From Erythrobacter ani (GTDB lineage: Bacteria; Pseudomonadota; Alphaproteobacteria; Sphingomonadales; Sphingomonadaceae), in the NCBI RefSeq assembly GCF_019204025.1, contig NZ_JAGSPB010000002.1:558001-622000 (forward strand): 64,000 bases of DNA, given 5' to 3'. Positions 8,226 to 17,298 of this stretch are shown here, in pieces. Position 1 is the stretch's first letter, and every line of letters begins with the position of its first letter. The translations under genes and the position numbers were made by a program. The notes beneath the pieces were generated by a model. It did no database searches. It saw only the letters and a program-made list of their open reading frames with translations, and had not been told where the DNA came from.

Positions 8226-9359
8226 ATGCGTTTGGCAATGCGACTTCCGCCCAAGGCACGCAGCAGCGAAGGCGTAAGCGGCGTCGACCCGCGCGAGAAC
8301 GAATCTGCAGAGATCATCGACCTCGCCAGCCGAAATGGCTTTCCGGCGATTGTCGATCGCAAGGCGAAGTCCGATGGGTTCGGGCTGGCAGCGGGCGTTG
8401 CAATCGTCGGCCTGCTGGGCGCAACCACTTTTTGGGCGATGCAATCGGCGCAAATTCCGGACCAGCAACCCGTTGTGACAGCTGACCCTGCTCCATCTCC
8501 TCAGACGGTCGCGCCCGTGCGGGTCGCACCCGTTGTCGCTCCGCAGGAAATGACGCCGCGCCCCGATCCTGCGCCCGCACCGATCCTTGCCAATGATCCG
8601 AATGCGACGCGGGTGGCTGCGACGAACCCCTATGCCAGCCCCACCATGATCTACGATGCCAGCACGGCTGCCCAAGGTGCGCAGCTGTTAGAAGCTCCAG
8701 CGGCCGTCTCCAGCACCGGTGTCCCAAGCACGGGCGACAGCGGCGCCGAGGGCGCAGCTGCGGCTTTTGCGAGCCGCATCGGCGGGGTTGGCGGCGCGCC
8801 TGCGCAAGCGCGCGCGATGACCAATCCTTCGACGACGGTCACCCAAGGCACCTTGATCCCGGCAATCCTCGAGACCGCGATCAACACCGATGTGCCCGGC
8901 TATGTCCGGGCGGTGGTCAGCCAGGACGTTCGCAGTTTCGACGGGACCAAGGTTTTGGTGCCGCGGTCTTCGCGATTGATCGGGCAATATCAGTCGGGCG
9001 TGCAAAACGGCCAGAAACGCGCTTACGTCATCTGGCAGCGGCTCATCAGGCCGGACGGCGCATCGATTGACATCGCGTCGCCTGCTGTCGCGTTCGACGG
9101 GACAACCGGGCTTGCAGGCGAAGTCGACAACCATTTCTTCCGCCGGTTTGGATCGGCTATGCTGCTTTCTGTCATTGGCGGACTTTCCGCGATCGGGACC
9201 GGCGGCGCGTCGGTCGTCCTGGGCGGAGCGGGGCAAGGTGCCGCGAGCATTGCAGCACAGCAAGACGGACAGATCGGTCCCACGATCCGTGTGCGCATGG
9301 GCGAACCGATCCGCGTATTTACCGCGCGCGATCTCGATTTCACTCCGGTCACGCAGTAA
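8226..9359 (+). CDS. virB10: VirB10/TrbI-type T4SS core protein
   Basis: This 377-aa protein spans the envelope. A cytoplasmic N-terminus precedes one membrane helix (about 55-75). A Pro/Ala-rich periplasmic stretch (about 80-120) leads to the C-terminal TrbI domain, with LIPAILETAINTDVPG, the antenna-like hydrophobic segment near 305-340 and a final VFTARDLDF. ATG 8226 is preferred to the adjacent GTG 8223 because GGAGA lies eight bases upstream. VirB10 bridges the inner and outer membranes and gates the channel. Confidence 0.95.
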   Translation: MRLAMRLPPKARSSEGVSGVDPRENESAEIIDLASRNGFPAIVDRKAKSDGFGLAAGVAIVGLLGATTFWAMQSAQIPDQQPVVTADPAPSPQTVAPVRVAPVVAPQEMTPRPDPAPAPILANDPNATRVAATNPYASPTMIYDASTAAQGAQLLEAPAAVSSTGVPSTGDSGAEGAAAAFASRIGGVGGAPAQARAMTNPSTTVTQGTLIPAILETAINTDVPGYVRAVVSQDVRSFDGTKVLVPRSSRLIGQYQSGVQNGQKRAYVIWQRLIRPDGASIDIASPAVAFDGTTGLAGEVDNHFFRRFGSAMLLSVIGGLSAIGTGGASVVLGGAGQGAASIAAQQDGQIGPTIRVRMGEPIRVFTARDLDFTPVTQ

Positions 9360-9383
9360 CGTGACTGCCTGAGTACAAAGCTG

Positions 9384-10412
9384 ATGACCGCTGATATCCA
9401 TCCTCTCTCTTCCGCCGCGAACGGGGGCAATTCCGATTCGATCGGGAACGAGTCTGGAGGCGAACACAGCGTCTACCTTGAATCCTATCTAGAGCCGTTC
9501 CGTCGCTGGCTGGACCGCGACACAGTCACGGAGATCATGGTCAATCGACCGGGCGAGGTCTGGGTGGAAGACGCCGCCGATCCGGGTATCAAACGGATAA
9601 TCACCCCGGAAATCGATGACCGCCTAATACAGCGACTTGCGGAGCAGGTCGCCCGCGTGTCCCATCAGGGCATCAACCGCGAACACCCTCTGCTGGGTGC
9701 AACACTGCCCGATGGCGCGCGTATCCAGTTCTGCGGTCCTCCCGCAAGCCGGAAACACTGGGTCATGGCGATCCGGCGTCATCGGCGGCTCGATCTTCCG
9801 CTGGATGCGTATGACAGCGGCCCGCTCACGGGAGAAGCCAAGATCGTCATGCCGGACGCGCAGGCGGAACCGATTGTCTATCTGCGTGAGGCGATCCGAA
9901 ATCGTCGGACAATCCTGATTTCGGGTGGGACCAGCACGGGCAAGACAACCTTCCTGAATGCCATGCTCGGCGAAATCCCTCGGCATGAGCGGGTCGTCCT
10001 GGTCGAGGATACGCCTGAGCTGAAATCCCCGGGCGAAAACTCGGTTGGACTTGTCGCGGTAAAGGGGGAACTCGGCGAAGCGAAAGTTACGGCGAACGAG
10101 CTGCTGCAGGCAGCGCTCAGGCTGCGTCCCGACCGAATTGTCCTTGGCGAACTTCGCGGAGCGGAAAGCGTATCGTTCCTGCGGGCCATCAACACCGGAC
10201 ATCCGGGAAGCTTTTCGACGATCCACGCAAACTCGCTTCGCGGTGCGCTCGAACAATTGTCGCTGATGGTTATGCAGACCGGCATCGGGCTCAGTCGCTC
10301 GGATACGATTGCGTATTCAGCCAGCGTAATCGATGTGATCGTCCAGCTGGGCCGCGATGCGAACGGCAAACGCGGCATTACGCAGATTGCAGACAGCCAG
10401 TCGCTGGTCTGA
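9384..10412 (+). CDS. virB11: VirB11-family hexameric T4SS ATPase
   Basis: This is a 342-aa traffic ATPase. Walker A GGTSTGKT is at residues 181-188, the Asp box region VVLVEDTPEL follows, then Walker B with LRLRPDRIVLGELRG and the His box GHPGSFSTIHAN. All motifs of the secretion ATPase family are intact. It starts 24 bases after virB10 and is the last gene of the operon. It acts at the cytoplasmic face with VirB4. No VirD4 coupling protein follows; the next gene is ppk1, 142 bases on. Confidence 0.96.
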   Translation: MTADIHPLSSAANGGNSDSIGNESGGEHSVYLESYLEPFRRWLDRDTVTEIMVNRPGEVWVEDAADPGIKRIITPEIDDRLIQRLAEQVARVSHQGINREHPLLGATLPDGARIQFCGPPASRKHWVMAIRRHRRLDLPLDAYDSGPLTGEAKIVMPDAQAEPIVYLREAIRNRRTILISGGTSTGKTTFLNAMLGEIPRHERVVLVEDTPELKSPGENSVGLVAVKGELGEAKVTANELLQAALRLRPDRIVLGELRGAESVSFLRAINTGHPGSFSTIHANSLRGALEQLSLMVMQTGIGLSRSDTIAYSASVIDVIVQLGRDANGKRGITQIADSQSLV

Positions 10413-10554
10413 AGCCGGCAACCTTCAATCCTTCTGATCGTTGAGTTTCTTGTGACAAGGCGGGCTTGGTGATTTACACCGCACGCGTGTCGGAATCTGA
10501 GCCTTTGGGGCGCAGTGCGAGATGACCCGGTGATAAGGACGCACCAACAGAGCG

Positions 10555-12762
10555 ATGAGCAGCACGCCGATTATAGATTACCCTGCGAAACACGGTTCGG
10601 GTGCATCTGCGCCTCCCATCCAACCGGATGCGAGTGCCCAGCAGGAGAACCCATATTTCAATCGCGAACTGTCATGGCTGTCATTTAACGAGCGGGTCTT
10701 GGCCGAAGCTTGCAACGGCCAATATCCCTTGCTCGAAAGATTGCGGTTCCTTTCGATTTCCGGAAGCAATCTCGATGAATTCATGATGATCCGCGTGGCC
10801 GGGCTGGTGGGCCAGGCGCAGCGCGGAATAGACAAACCTTCCATCGACGGGCGAACACCGACCCAACAACTTTCTGCCATTCGTGAGAAGCTGGCCATGC
10901 TGTCGACGTGGCAGCAGGACATCTGGCGTCATCTTCACCAGCGCCTTGCCGAAGCGGACATCCATGTCGCCGATGAACAGCGGGTCGATCCGGCGGCACA
11001 CGAATGGCTGAAATCATTCTTCCTTGAAGAAATCCTGCCGGTCATCACGCCCCAGGCGCTTGACCCGGCACACCCATTCCCCTTCGTTCAGAACGAGGGC
11101 ATGGGGCTGCTTTTTACACTGACACGCGACGCCGATCAGGACCAGATCATAGAAATGATCCTGATCCCCAGCGCACTGCCCCGGTTTGTCCGTGTACCCA
11201 ATGGACCGGGCGATAATGGCGAGGCGATCTACATCTCTATCGCCAGCCTCATCCAGCGCTATGCCAGTAAACTCTTCCCCGGATTCACAATCGAAGGCGA
11301 CGGACTGTTCCGCGTCCTGCGCGACAGCGATATTGAAATCGAAGAAGAGGCAGAAGACCTCGTACGGACCTTCCGCAGCGCGATACAGCGCCGCAGGCGA
11401 GGGCAGGTTATCCAGCTCGAGCTGGAAGACGACTTCGATCCGAAGGCCGAGGCCATTCTGCTCGAACAATTGGGCGTCCATGAGGCGGCGGTCATCAAGA
11501 CCGATGGAATGATCGGGATTGACGGCCTGGCCGAGATCGTCAACGAAGACCGGCCTGACCTCAAATTCGATGCATATTCACCGCGTTACCCCGAGCGCAT
11601 CAGGGAACATGACGGTGACGCTTTCTCGGCCATCCGCGAAAAAGACATCATCATCCATCACCCCTATGAGAGTTTCGAAGTGGTGGTCGATTTCATCCGA
11701 CAAGCCGCCGAGGACCCCGATGTGGTCGCGATCAAGCAGACGCTGTACCGCGCGGGATCACAGTCGGCCGTCATCAACGCTTTGATCGACGCTGCGGAGC
11801 GCGGCAAATCGGTGACCGCCGTGGTCGAGCTGAAGGCGCGTTTCGACGAAGAGCAAAACCTTACTTGGGCGACTAAGCTCGAGAGGGCAGGTGTCCAGGT
11901 GATCTACGGCTTCACCGATTGGAAAACACACGCAAAGGTCGCGATGGTCGTCCGCCGCGAGGACGACGGTTTCCGGACCTATTGTCACTTCGGAACCGGG
12001 AACTATCACCCGTTGACGGCAAAAATTTATACTGATCTCTCATTTTTTACCGCGGACCCCAAGCTTTGCCGCGATGCCGCCAAGATGATGAATTTTGTTA
12101 CCGGCTACGTCGAACCCGACGCGCTTGAGCTGATATCGATCGCCCCGCTGAACCTTCGAGAGGAGCTTTATCGGCGGATCGATACAGAGATCGCCAATGC
12201 CGCGAAAGGTAAGCCTGCTGGTATCTGGATGAAGTGCAATCAGATCACCGATCAGGGAATGATCGACCGGCTCTATGCAGCGAGCGATGCGGGCGTCAGG
12301 GTAGAGCTTGTCGTACGCGGCATTTGCTGTCTGCGTCCCGGTGTTCCGGGTGTGAGCGAGAACATCCGGGTCAAATCGATCATCGGCCGGTTCCTAGAGC
12401 ATAGCCGGATCTATGCCTTCGCCAACGGTCGGCCCATGCCCGGACCCAACGCTGCTGTGTTCATCTCGTCCGCAGACCTTATGGGCCGCAATCTGGACCG
12501 GCGTGTGGAAAGCCTCATTCCAATACTCAATCGCACCGTTCACGATCAGGTGCTCCAGCAGGTGTTGCTGGCAAATATGCTGGACACCGACCAAAGCTGG
12601 TGGCTCCATTCCGACGGCAGCTATTCGCGAGTGGAAACCGACGGCAAGCCTTTTAATTGCCACCGGTATTTCATGACCAACCCATCCCTTTCCGGTCGCG
12701 GAGGCGCGCTCGAAGCAGGCGCGGTGCCGAAACTGTCGCTGCGCAAAGGCCGTTCAGGATGA
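10555..12762 (+). CDS. ppk1: Polyphosphate kinase 1
   Basis: This 735-aa enzyme reversibly transfers the gamma phosphate of ATP to polyphosphate. PPK1 N, H and phospholipase-D-like domains are all present. The catalytic histidines are visible as KTHAKV (His459, equivalent to the autophosphorylated His of E. coli) and LEHSRIY (His616). FNRELSWLSFNERV near residue 30 is a strong family signature. The gene overlaps ppx by four bases, giving a make-and-degrade pair. It lies directly downstream of the Pho-box-associated secretion operon and may share its regulation. The 142-base gap before it contains no obvious second Pho box. Confidence 0.97.
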   Translation: MSSTPIIDYPAKHGSGASAPPIQPDASAQQENPYFNRELSWLSFNERVLAEACNGQYPLLERLRFLSISGSNLDEFMMIRVAGLVGQAQRGIDKPSIDGRTPTQQLSAIREKLAMLSTWQQDIWRHLHQRLAEADIHVADEQRVDPAAHEWLKSFFLEEILPVITPQALDPAHPFPFVQNEGMGLLFTLTRDADQDQIIEMILIPSALPRFVRVPNGPGDNGEAIYISIASLIQRYASKLFPGFTIEGDGLFRVLRDSDIEIEEEAEDLVRTFRSAIQRRRRGQVIQLELEDDFDPKAEAILLEQLGVHEAAVIKTDGMIGIDGLAEIVNEDRPDLKFDAYSPRYPERIREHDGDAFSAIREKDIIIHHPYESFEVVVDFIRQAAEDPDVVAIKQTLYRAGSQSAVINALIDAAERGKSVTAVVELKARFDEEQNLTWATKLERAGVQVIYGFTDWKTHAKVAMVVRREDDGFRTYCHFGTGNYHPLTAKIYTDLSFFTADPKLCRDAAKMMNFVTGYVEPDALELISIAPLNLREELYRRIDTEIANAAKGKPAGIWMKCNQITDQGMIDRLYAASDAGVRVELVVRGICCLRPGVPGVSENIRVKSIIGRFLEHSRIYAFANGRPMPGPNAAVFISSADLMGRNLDRRVESLIPILNRTVHDQVLQQVLLANMLDTDQSWWLHSDGSYSRVETDGKPFNCHRYFMTNPSLSGRGGALEAGAVPKLSLRKGRSG

Positions 12763-14342
12763 GCTACCAGAAGAAGCGGGCGGACCGCGACGGCACCTTC
12801 GCAGGCTACGTGCCGAAACGTGCCATTCTCGATATCGGATCGAACACCGTGCGACTGGTCATTTATGGCGGGACCATGCGCGCTCCGACCGTTTTGCTGA
12901 ACGAGAAGGTCACGGCCAAGCTGGGCCGAGATATCGCCAGCGAAGGGGTGCTTGCGAATGAGGCAGTGGAACTCGCGATGCGCGGACTTCGTCGGTTCGC
13001 GCTGTTGCTCGACGACCTCGGGATCGATGACGTCGAAACCGTCGCGACCGCGGCTGTACGCGACGCCAGCAATGGCGGTGAATTCGTCGCCGAGCTGCGC
13101 AAGCTCGGCTTTGATCCGCGAGTGATCTCGGGAGAGGAAGAGGCGTGTTTGAGCGCGAGCGGGGTGGCAGGAGCCTTTCCCGGTGCGACAGGAACAGTCG
13201 CGGATTTGGGCGGGGGAAGCCTCGAACTGATCGGAATAGAACAGGGCGTGCCCGGCAGTGCGATCTCACTCCCGCTAGGAACGCTGCGCCTGCCCGACTA
13301 CCGGGACGAGAAGTCTGGCGACTCCGTTATGCGCAAATCGCTCGAAAAAGTCCTCAAGAAGGGCGCGGCCGACTTTGGTGATGCCATCGGCAAAGAGCAG
13401 CCGCTTTATCTCGTGGGAGGAACCTGGCGCTGTATGGCCGTTTACGCGATGCAGGAAGAAGGGCACCCGCTCTCCGATCCCCACGGGTTCGAGCTAAACA
13501 GCAAACAAGCGCACAATCTGGCCAAGGCGCTTGCGGCGGAAACACCGGAAAGCCTGAAGGATCGCGACAGGATTTCATCGATGCGGGCGGAAAAACTGCC
13601 CGACGCGGCAATCCTCCTTCAAGCTCTCTTGTCCCGTATTGAACCGAGCGAGTTGGTTTTTTCCTCATGGGGCCTGCGTGAAGGTCTCCTTTACGACAGG
13701 CTTCCGGATCACAGCAAGAAACAGGATCCGCTTCTCGCTGGGGTCGGCGTCTTCGCGGCGCAGCGCGGCGCGCCGCCGACCTTGGCCGCGCAGATTGCCG
13801 GTTGGACCGTTGATGCGGCACCCGCTCGAAAGCATGGCAGCGAAAGGTTGCGCCTGGCCGCGACGATGCTCGCGCTGGCGTCGATGCAGATCGAGCCGAA
13901 TATCCGGCATCCGCAAGCGCTGGAATGGGCGCTTCACAAACGGTGGATCGCGGTATCGAGCGAAGAACGCGCCATGCTGGCGGCAGCGATCGCTGCCAAT
14001 GGCAACAATCTCGACCTTCCGGCGAACGTCGGCGAGCTGGCGAGTGAGGAAGCCCTTGAGGAGGCGATTTGCTGGGGACTGGCAGTGCGCATCGCACGGC
14101 GGCTGGGGGCGAATTCACGCCGGTCCTTGCAGGTCAGCCGCCTGATCGTGCGCGATGATGATCTCGTCCTGCGGCTCGAAGAAAGTCACGCGGCGCTTTG
14201 CGGACTTCCGACGGAGAAGGATATGAAGCTGCTGTCAGGTCGGCTGGGCCTTGATTGGACGGTCGAGATCGTGGCGGACGGTGAACTACACGCTGATACC
14301 GATGATCTGTCTGAGCTCGCAGCCCAGGCGCTTCAGTCCTGA
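12759..14342 (+). CDS. ppx: Exopolyphosphatase, Ppx/GppA family
   Basis: With the ATG that overlaps the ppk1 stop, the protein is 527 aa. It has the actin-like ATPase-fold signatures LDIGSNTVRL (about residues 24-33) and a second phosphate loop ADLGGGSLELI near 150. The C-terminal half is an HD-like helical domain, as in long Ppx proteins. It removes terminal phosphates from polyphosphate, or hydrolyses pppGpp. Coupling to ppk1 favours exopolyphosphatase. The 3' end overlaps the convergent transporter gene by ten bases. Confidence 0.95.
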   Translation: MSYQKKRADRDGTFAGYVPKRAILDIGSNTVRLVIYGGTMRAPTVLLNEKVTAKLGRDIASEGVLANEAVELAMRGLRRFALLLDDLGIDDVETVATAAVRDASNGGEFVAELRKLGFDPRVISGEEEACLSASGVAGAFPGATGTVADLGGGSLELIGIEQGVPGSAISLPLGTLRLPDYRDEKSGDSVMRKSLEKVLKKGAADFGDAIGKEQPLYLVGGTWRCMAVYAMQEEGHPLSDPHGFELNSKQAHNLAKALAAETPESLKDRDRISSMRAEKLPDAAILLQALLSRIEPSELVFSSWGLREGLLYDRLPDHSKKQDPLLAGVGVFAAQRGAPPTLAAQIAGWTVDAAPARKHGSERLRLAATMLALASMQIEPNIRHPQALEWALHKRWIAVSSEERAMLAAAIAANGNNLDLPANVGELASEEALEEAICWGLAVRIARRLGANSRRSLQVSRLIVRDDDLVLRLEESHAALCGLPTEKDMKLLSGRLGLDWTVEIVADGELHADTDDLSELAAQALQS

Positions 14343-15196
14343 TCGCGCCGCTCTTTTCCTGAGAATGGCGAAAAGTCGGTATCAGTGTCGAACAGATCGA
14401 TGCCTTCAGCTTTCTTCAGGCGATTGACTACCGCATAGGTCACTGGCGTGAGCGCTGCCTCCCAAAGGACCTTGAGCAACCAATTCGTCACCATCACCGT
14501 CACAACTGCCTCGGTCGTCCAGATCCCGTAAAAAGCGATCGGATAGAAGATGAGGCTGTCAACGCCCTGACCTACGACCGTCGATCCAATCGTCCGTGTC
14601 CACAAGGCCTTTCCCTTAGTCCAGACTTTCATCTTGGCCATCACGTACGAGTTCACAAACTCACCCGCCCAGAATGCCGTGATCGAGGCCAACACGATGC
14701 GCCACGTGCTTCCGAAAACCGATTCGTAGGTTTGCTGGCAGATGGATCCGGGTACGCTCTGCGTATTGCCTGCTATCTCCAAACTGTCGGAGGCTGAACA
14801 GGTCCACTGATCGAAGGCGGGCAAGCTCACGACGACATAACTCATGAAAGCGAGGAAGATCATCGCGGCAAAGCCAGTCCAGATGACGCGGCGCGCGCGT
14901 GCAAAGCCGTAAATTTCGGTCAGTATGTCGCCGATGACATAACCGAGCGGAAAGAACAGGATCCCTGCACCATAGATGAAGATTCCATCGGCGGCGGGCC
15001 ACCAGCCCGATGGCCACCAGTCCACCTCGACATAGGTCAGCTTGGCCGCGCCGATGATGTTGGAGAGCAAAAGGATCGCGACGAAAGCCGCCATCACGAA
15101 ATCATAATAGCGGAAAGCCACCGGCGCGCTGCTGGTTGCGACAATCCCGTCACTTGGATCGTCATCGAAAAATGCGGCTGGGTCAGGCTTATCCAT
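14333..15196 (-). CDS. Queuosine precursor transporter (YhhQ/VUT family)
   Basis: The predicted membrane protein is 287 aa with about six helices. Family features are FIYGAGILFFPLGYVIGDILTE in two pieces, near FPLGYVIGD, and the later AFWAGEFVNSYVMAK and GQGVDSLIFYP motifs of COG1738. Members import preQ0/preQ1 for queuosine synthesis in tRNA anticodons. The start MDKPDP (ATG 15196) is preferred over an upstream TTG at 15232; AGGG about ten bases upstream gives only a weak ribosome site. The gene is convergent with ppx. Its start faces the tRNA-Arg element. Confidence 0.85.
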   Translation of the reverse strand: MDKPDPAAFFDDDPSDGIVATSSAPVAFRYYDFVMAAFVAILLLSNIIGAAKLTYVEVDWWPSGWWPAADGIFIYGAGILFFPLGYVIGDILTEIYGFARARRVIWTGFAAMIFLAFMSYVVVSLPAFDQWTCSASDSLEIAGNTQSVPGSICQQTYESVFGSTWRIVLASITAFWAGEFVNSYVMAKMKVWTKGKALWTRTIGSTVVGQGVDSLIFYPIAFYGIWTTEAVVTVMVTNWLLKVLWEAALTPVTYAVVNRLKKAEGIDLFDTDTDFSPFSGKERRDQD

Positions 15197-15252
15197 AAGC
15201 CGCGGCCCTAGCGCGATTTGAAAGCCCGGCAAAGCGCGCTATTGGAGCATCG

Positions 15253-15295
15253 GCGCGCGCCCGTAGCTCATCTGGATAGAGCGCGAGACTTCTAA
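15253..15295 (+). repeat. attL: 5' half of tRNA-Arg, truncated
   Basis: This matches 18058-18100 exactly and includes tRNA positions 1 to the anticodon loop (15257-15295). It then diverges at GCTCACG. It is a tRNA remnant and not a functional gene. A promoter-like TTGAAA (15218-15223), 16-base gap, TATTGG (15240-15245) lies before it and probably served the original tRNA. Confidence 0.9.
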
Positions 15296-15346
15296 GCTCA
15301 CGAAGACTGACACAAGATATTGAAAAATATAGAGAAAAAGTTGGAG

Positions 15347-15365
15347 TGTGACCATATTGTGACCA
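15347..15365 (+). other. Arm-type repeats, left end of element
   Basis: TGTGACC occurs twice, at 15347-15353 and 15358-15364, 11 bases apart, about 50 bases inside the left att repeat. The same heptamer family recurs near the right end in the same orientation, so in a circular form the copies would flank the core site. This is the layout of arm-type sites of tyrosine integrases. Confidence 0.5.
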
Positions 15366-15595
15366 GCTCTAAGTCACTGATTCTAAAGGATAAATTTTAC
15401 CCTCGTAGAAAAATTGAGAGTTTCTGAAGTAGTTGTTGACAGTAGAACGCGTGTTTGACCGGCGCTCATTTGGTGGTCATTATACGTGAATTACTCGTTA
15501 GGCAGGATCGCACCGAGGGCTCGTGATTTATTCAAAACCGCTTCCCATGGTTTGTGCTGATCAATGTCACCAAGAAGCTAAGGACGACCTGTCGG

Positions 15596-15808
15596 ATGAA
15601 GCAACTTTACCGAAAGCAATGCGAGCACGAATTCGAAGCTCAGGAGACTGCGAAGAGTTTCAAGATGATGCCCGATGCCCATGCAACTGGTCCGGTGGAT
15701 GTGACTGTGTCCGACCATGACGGCAAGCACTGGGTCTACATCGCATTTGAAGGCGAATACGACGCTGAGGAACTATTTGCTGCGACGGGCTACCAGCGCG
15801 TCGACTAA
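15596..15808 (+). CDS. Hypothetical 70-aa protein on the element
   Basis: Using ATG 15596 (AGGA eleven bases upstream) this is a 70-aa acidic protein. An upstream in-frame ATG at 15554 would add 14 residues but has a poorer ribosome site. The first half is Lys/Glu-rich. The second half alternates hydrophobic and polar residues (VDVTVSDHDGKHWVYIAFEG), suggesting a beta hairpin, and ends in an acidic helix. I do not recognise a family. It lies 167 bases ahead of the PIN operon on the same strand and could be cargo or a regulator. Composition supports coding, but only moderately. Confidence 0.5.
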   Translation: MKQLYRKQCEHEFEAQETAKSFKMMPDAHATGPVDVTVSDHDGKHWVYIAFEGEYDAEELFAATGYQRVD

Positions 15809-15975
15809 AATGAGAAAGCACGGCACGATGGACGAGCGATCTGGCTTAATGCTCGGTACCGTCGTCGTTCGGATACAGACAGGGCTACCGTTTCTCTTCA
15901 GGGCATTGTCGGCAAGAGGTTGCTTTACAGGGACTCACTCGCCGCGTAGAATCTTGCAGGAGGTCCACCGGACGC

Positions 15976-16716
15976 ATGGCAAAAGCCACTGATATACCTA
16001 CAGATTTGACATTGGACATTGGAGGAGAAATCTCGCCCGATGACTTTGTTGCGGCTGTCAGGAATTTCTTTGGTTACGTCCGCGAGATTACGCAGGATCA
16101 GGCTGGAGACGGCGCGAAAATCGAATGGTCTGTTGTCGTCAAAGAAGGCAGCAACCTTATCGGCCTGGAACCGAGCGATGCTGCACCTGCATCTCGCTTG
16201 GCGATGATCTACAACAAAGCCAGTTATGGGATTGAGGCGCTCGAAAAGGGGGATGTCAGTGGTGCTGGCCTCTCCGAGAGAGCCGTCAATCACCTCAACA
16301 CACTGTCCGAAATCTCTAGTCGGACCACCAGCCAAGCAACCTATCGTGTGTGGGTCAGGAAAAATCCTAAAACTGTCGGGGCAAGTATCTCCAAGGCCAT
16401 CAAACAGTCTTGGGAGAGCGACTACTACGATGTCGGAACGATAGAGGGGCGTCTTGAGGCAATTCAAGACGCGAGCGGCGCGCTCAAAATAAGGGTGCAG
16501 GATTACCTATACCCCAAGCCGATCAGCTGCGTTGTGCCGGAGAAGATGATCGAGCAGGTGTTCGCTAGCTTCCGCAAGCGTGTCGAGATTACAGGTAAGG
16601 TGCACTACCGACGCGGCGGCACGCCCATCAGTATTGAAGCGTTTGAAATCGAGATTCTGCCCGAAGACGATGAACTGCCAACCGCCTCTGATGTTCGCGG
16701 GATCTTCGCAGCATGA
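15976..16716 (+). CDS. Unknown 246-aa protein paired with a PIN nuclease (antitoxin-like)
   Basis: This gene encodes 246 aa, with AGGAGGT eleven bases before the ATG. Residues 1-150 are mixed alpha/beta with no recognised domain. Residues 151-235 form a compact beta-rich module: GTIEGRLEAI (154-163), VQDYLYPKPISC, then VEITGKVHYRRGG (203-215) and FEIEILPED (223-231), ending DVRGIF. The module looks like a small barrel or OB-type fold. The stop overlaps the PIN gene start (ATGA), so the two are translationally coupled. A neutralising partner is inferred from this arrangement. The protein is much larger than classical VapB antitoxins and has no visible ribbon-helix-helix or AbrB motif. Confidence 0.75.
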   Translation: MAKATDIPTDLTLDIGGEISPDDFVAAVRNFFGYVREITQDQAGDGAKIEWSVVVKEGSNLIGLEPSDAAPASRLAMIYNKASYGIEALEKGDVSGAGLSERAVNHLNTLSEISSRTTSQATYRVWVRKNPKTVGASISKAIKQSWESDYYDVGTIEGRLEAIQDASGALKIRVQDYLYPKPISCVVPEKMIEQVFASFRKRVEITGKVHYRRGGTPISIEAFEIEILPEDDELPTASDVRGIFAA

Positions 16717-17195
16717 GCGTGGAGCGCATCTATTGGGATAGCGATTGTTTTGTCGCTTGGTTCAATGACGAAACCGAGAAGGCTGAGTGCTGCGACGGTG
16801 TGATCCAGCGTGCGGAAAGGGGTGAGGTGCTAATAGTCACCTCCACACTAACATTGGCTGAAGTGCTTTGGATGCGCGGCCAGAAAAAGCTGAGCCCTGA
16901 CAAAGCCGAGAAGGTGCAGAAGTTCTTTCGGCGTTCGTATATCAGGCTCTATAACGTCACTCGGAAAGTCGCTGAAAGCGCCCAGACGCTTGTTTGGGAA
17001 AATAGCATAAAACCGAAGGACGCGATCCATGTGGCCACCGCCTTAAATCTCATTGTGTCTGCTTTGGAGACTTTCGACGAAGGGTTGCTCAAGAAGAGCG
17101 GCAAAGTGGGGGAGCCCCTACTGAAAATCCGCAAGCCCGAAGCGGCAAGGCAAAGGAGGTTTGATCTTGGCAAAAAAGACAAAGACTCAAGCTGA
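16713..17195 (+). CDS. PIN-domain ribonuclease (VapC-like toxin)
   Basis: The 160-aa protein shows the PIN acidic tetrad: Asp9/Asp11 in YWDSDCF, Glu50 in TLAEVLW, Asp103 in KPKDAIHVATA and Asp122 in TFDEGL. Members are Mg-dependent RNases, often tRNA- or rRNA-cleaving toxins. The C-terminal ~25 residues are Lys/Arg-rich. It overlaps the upstream 246-aa gene by four bases and is followed by two more overlapping small genes. This four-gene linkage on a tRNA-borne element suggests a toxin-antitoxin or defence role. The RNA target cannot be read from the sequence. Confidence 0.88.
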   Translation: MSVERIYWDSDCFVAWFNDETEKAECCDGVIQRAERGEVLIVTSTLTLAEVLWMRGQKKLSPDKAEKVQKFFRRSYIRLYNVTRKVAESAQTLVWENSIKPKDAIHVATALNLIVSALETFDEGLLKKSGKVGEPLLKIRKPEAARQRRFDLGKKDKDSS

Positions 17196-17298
17196 CAAGT
17201 TCAAAGAAGCCGCCCGCGAACTCGAATGTGACGAGGACGAGGGCCGCTGGGACGAGCGGCTAAAGAAGGTCGCGAAGGGGAAGTCTGGTGCTGACTGA
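17167..17298 (+). CDS. 43-aa highly charged protein overlapping the PIN gene
   Basis: A TTG start at 17167 has a strong AAGGAGG seven to eight bases upstream. The frame gives 43 residues, MAKKTKTQADKFKEAARE followed by an acidic centre (CDEDEGRWDERL) and a Lys-rich end. It overlaps the last 29 bases of the PIN gene. From memory, similar short proteins with the pattern F-x-E-A-A-R-E-L-x-C-D-E-D-E are common in alphaproteobacterial accessory regions. It is probably helical, and its function is unknown. Confidence 0.65.
   Translation: MAKKTKTQADKFKEAARELECDEDEGRWDERLKKVAKGKSGAD

Noticed and set aside
8185-8226. 13-codon frame between virB9 and virB10 as a VirB7
   Set aside because: No lipobox and too short; VirB7 is a lipoprotein.
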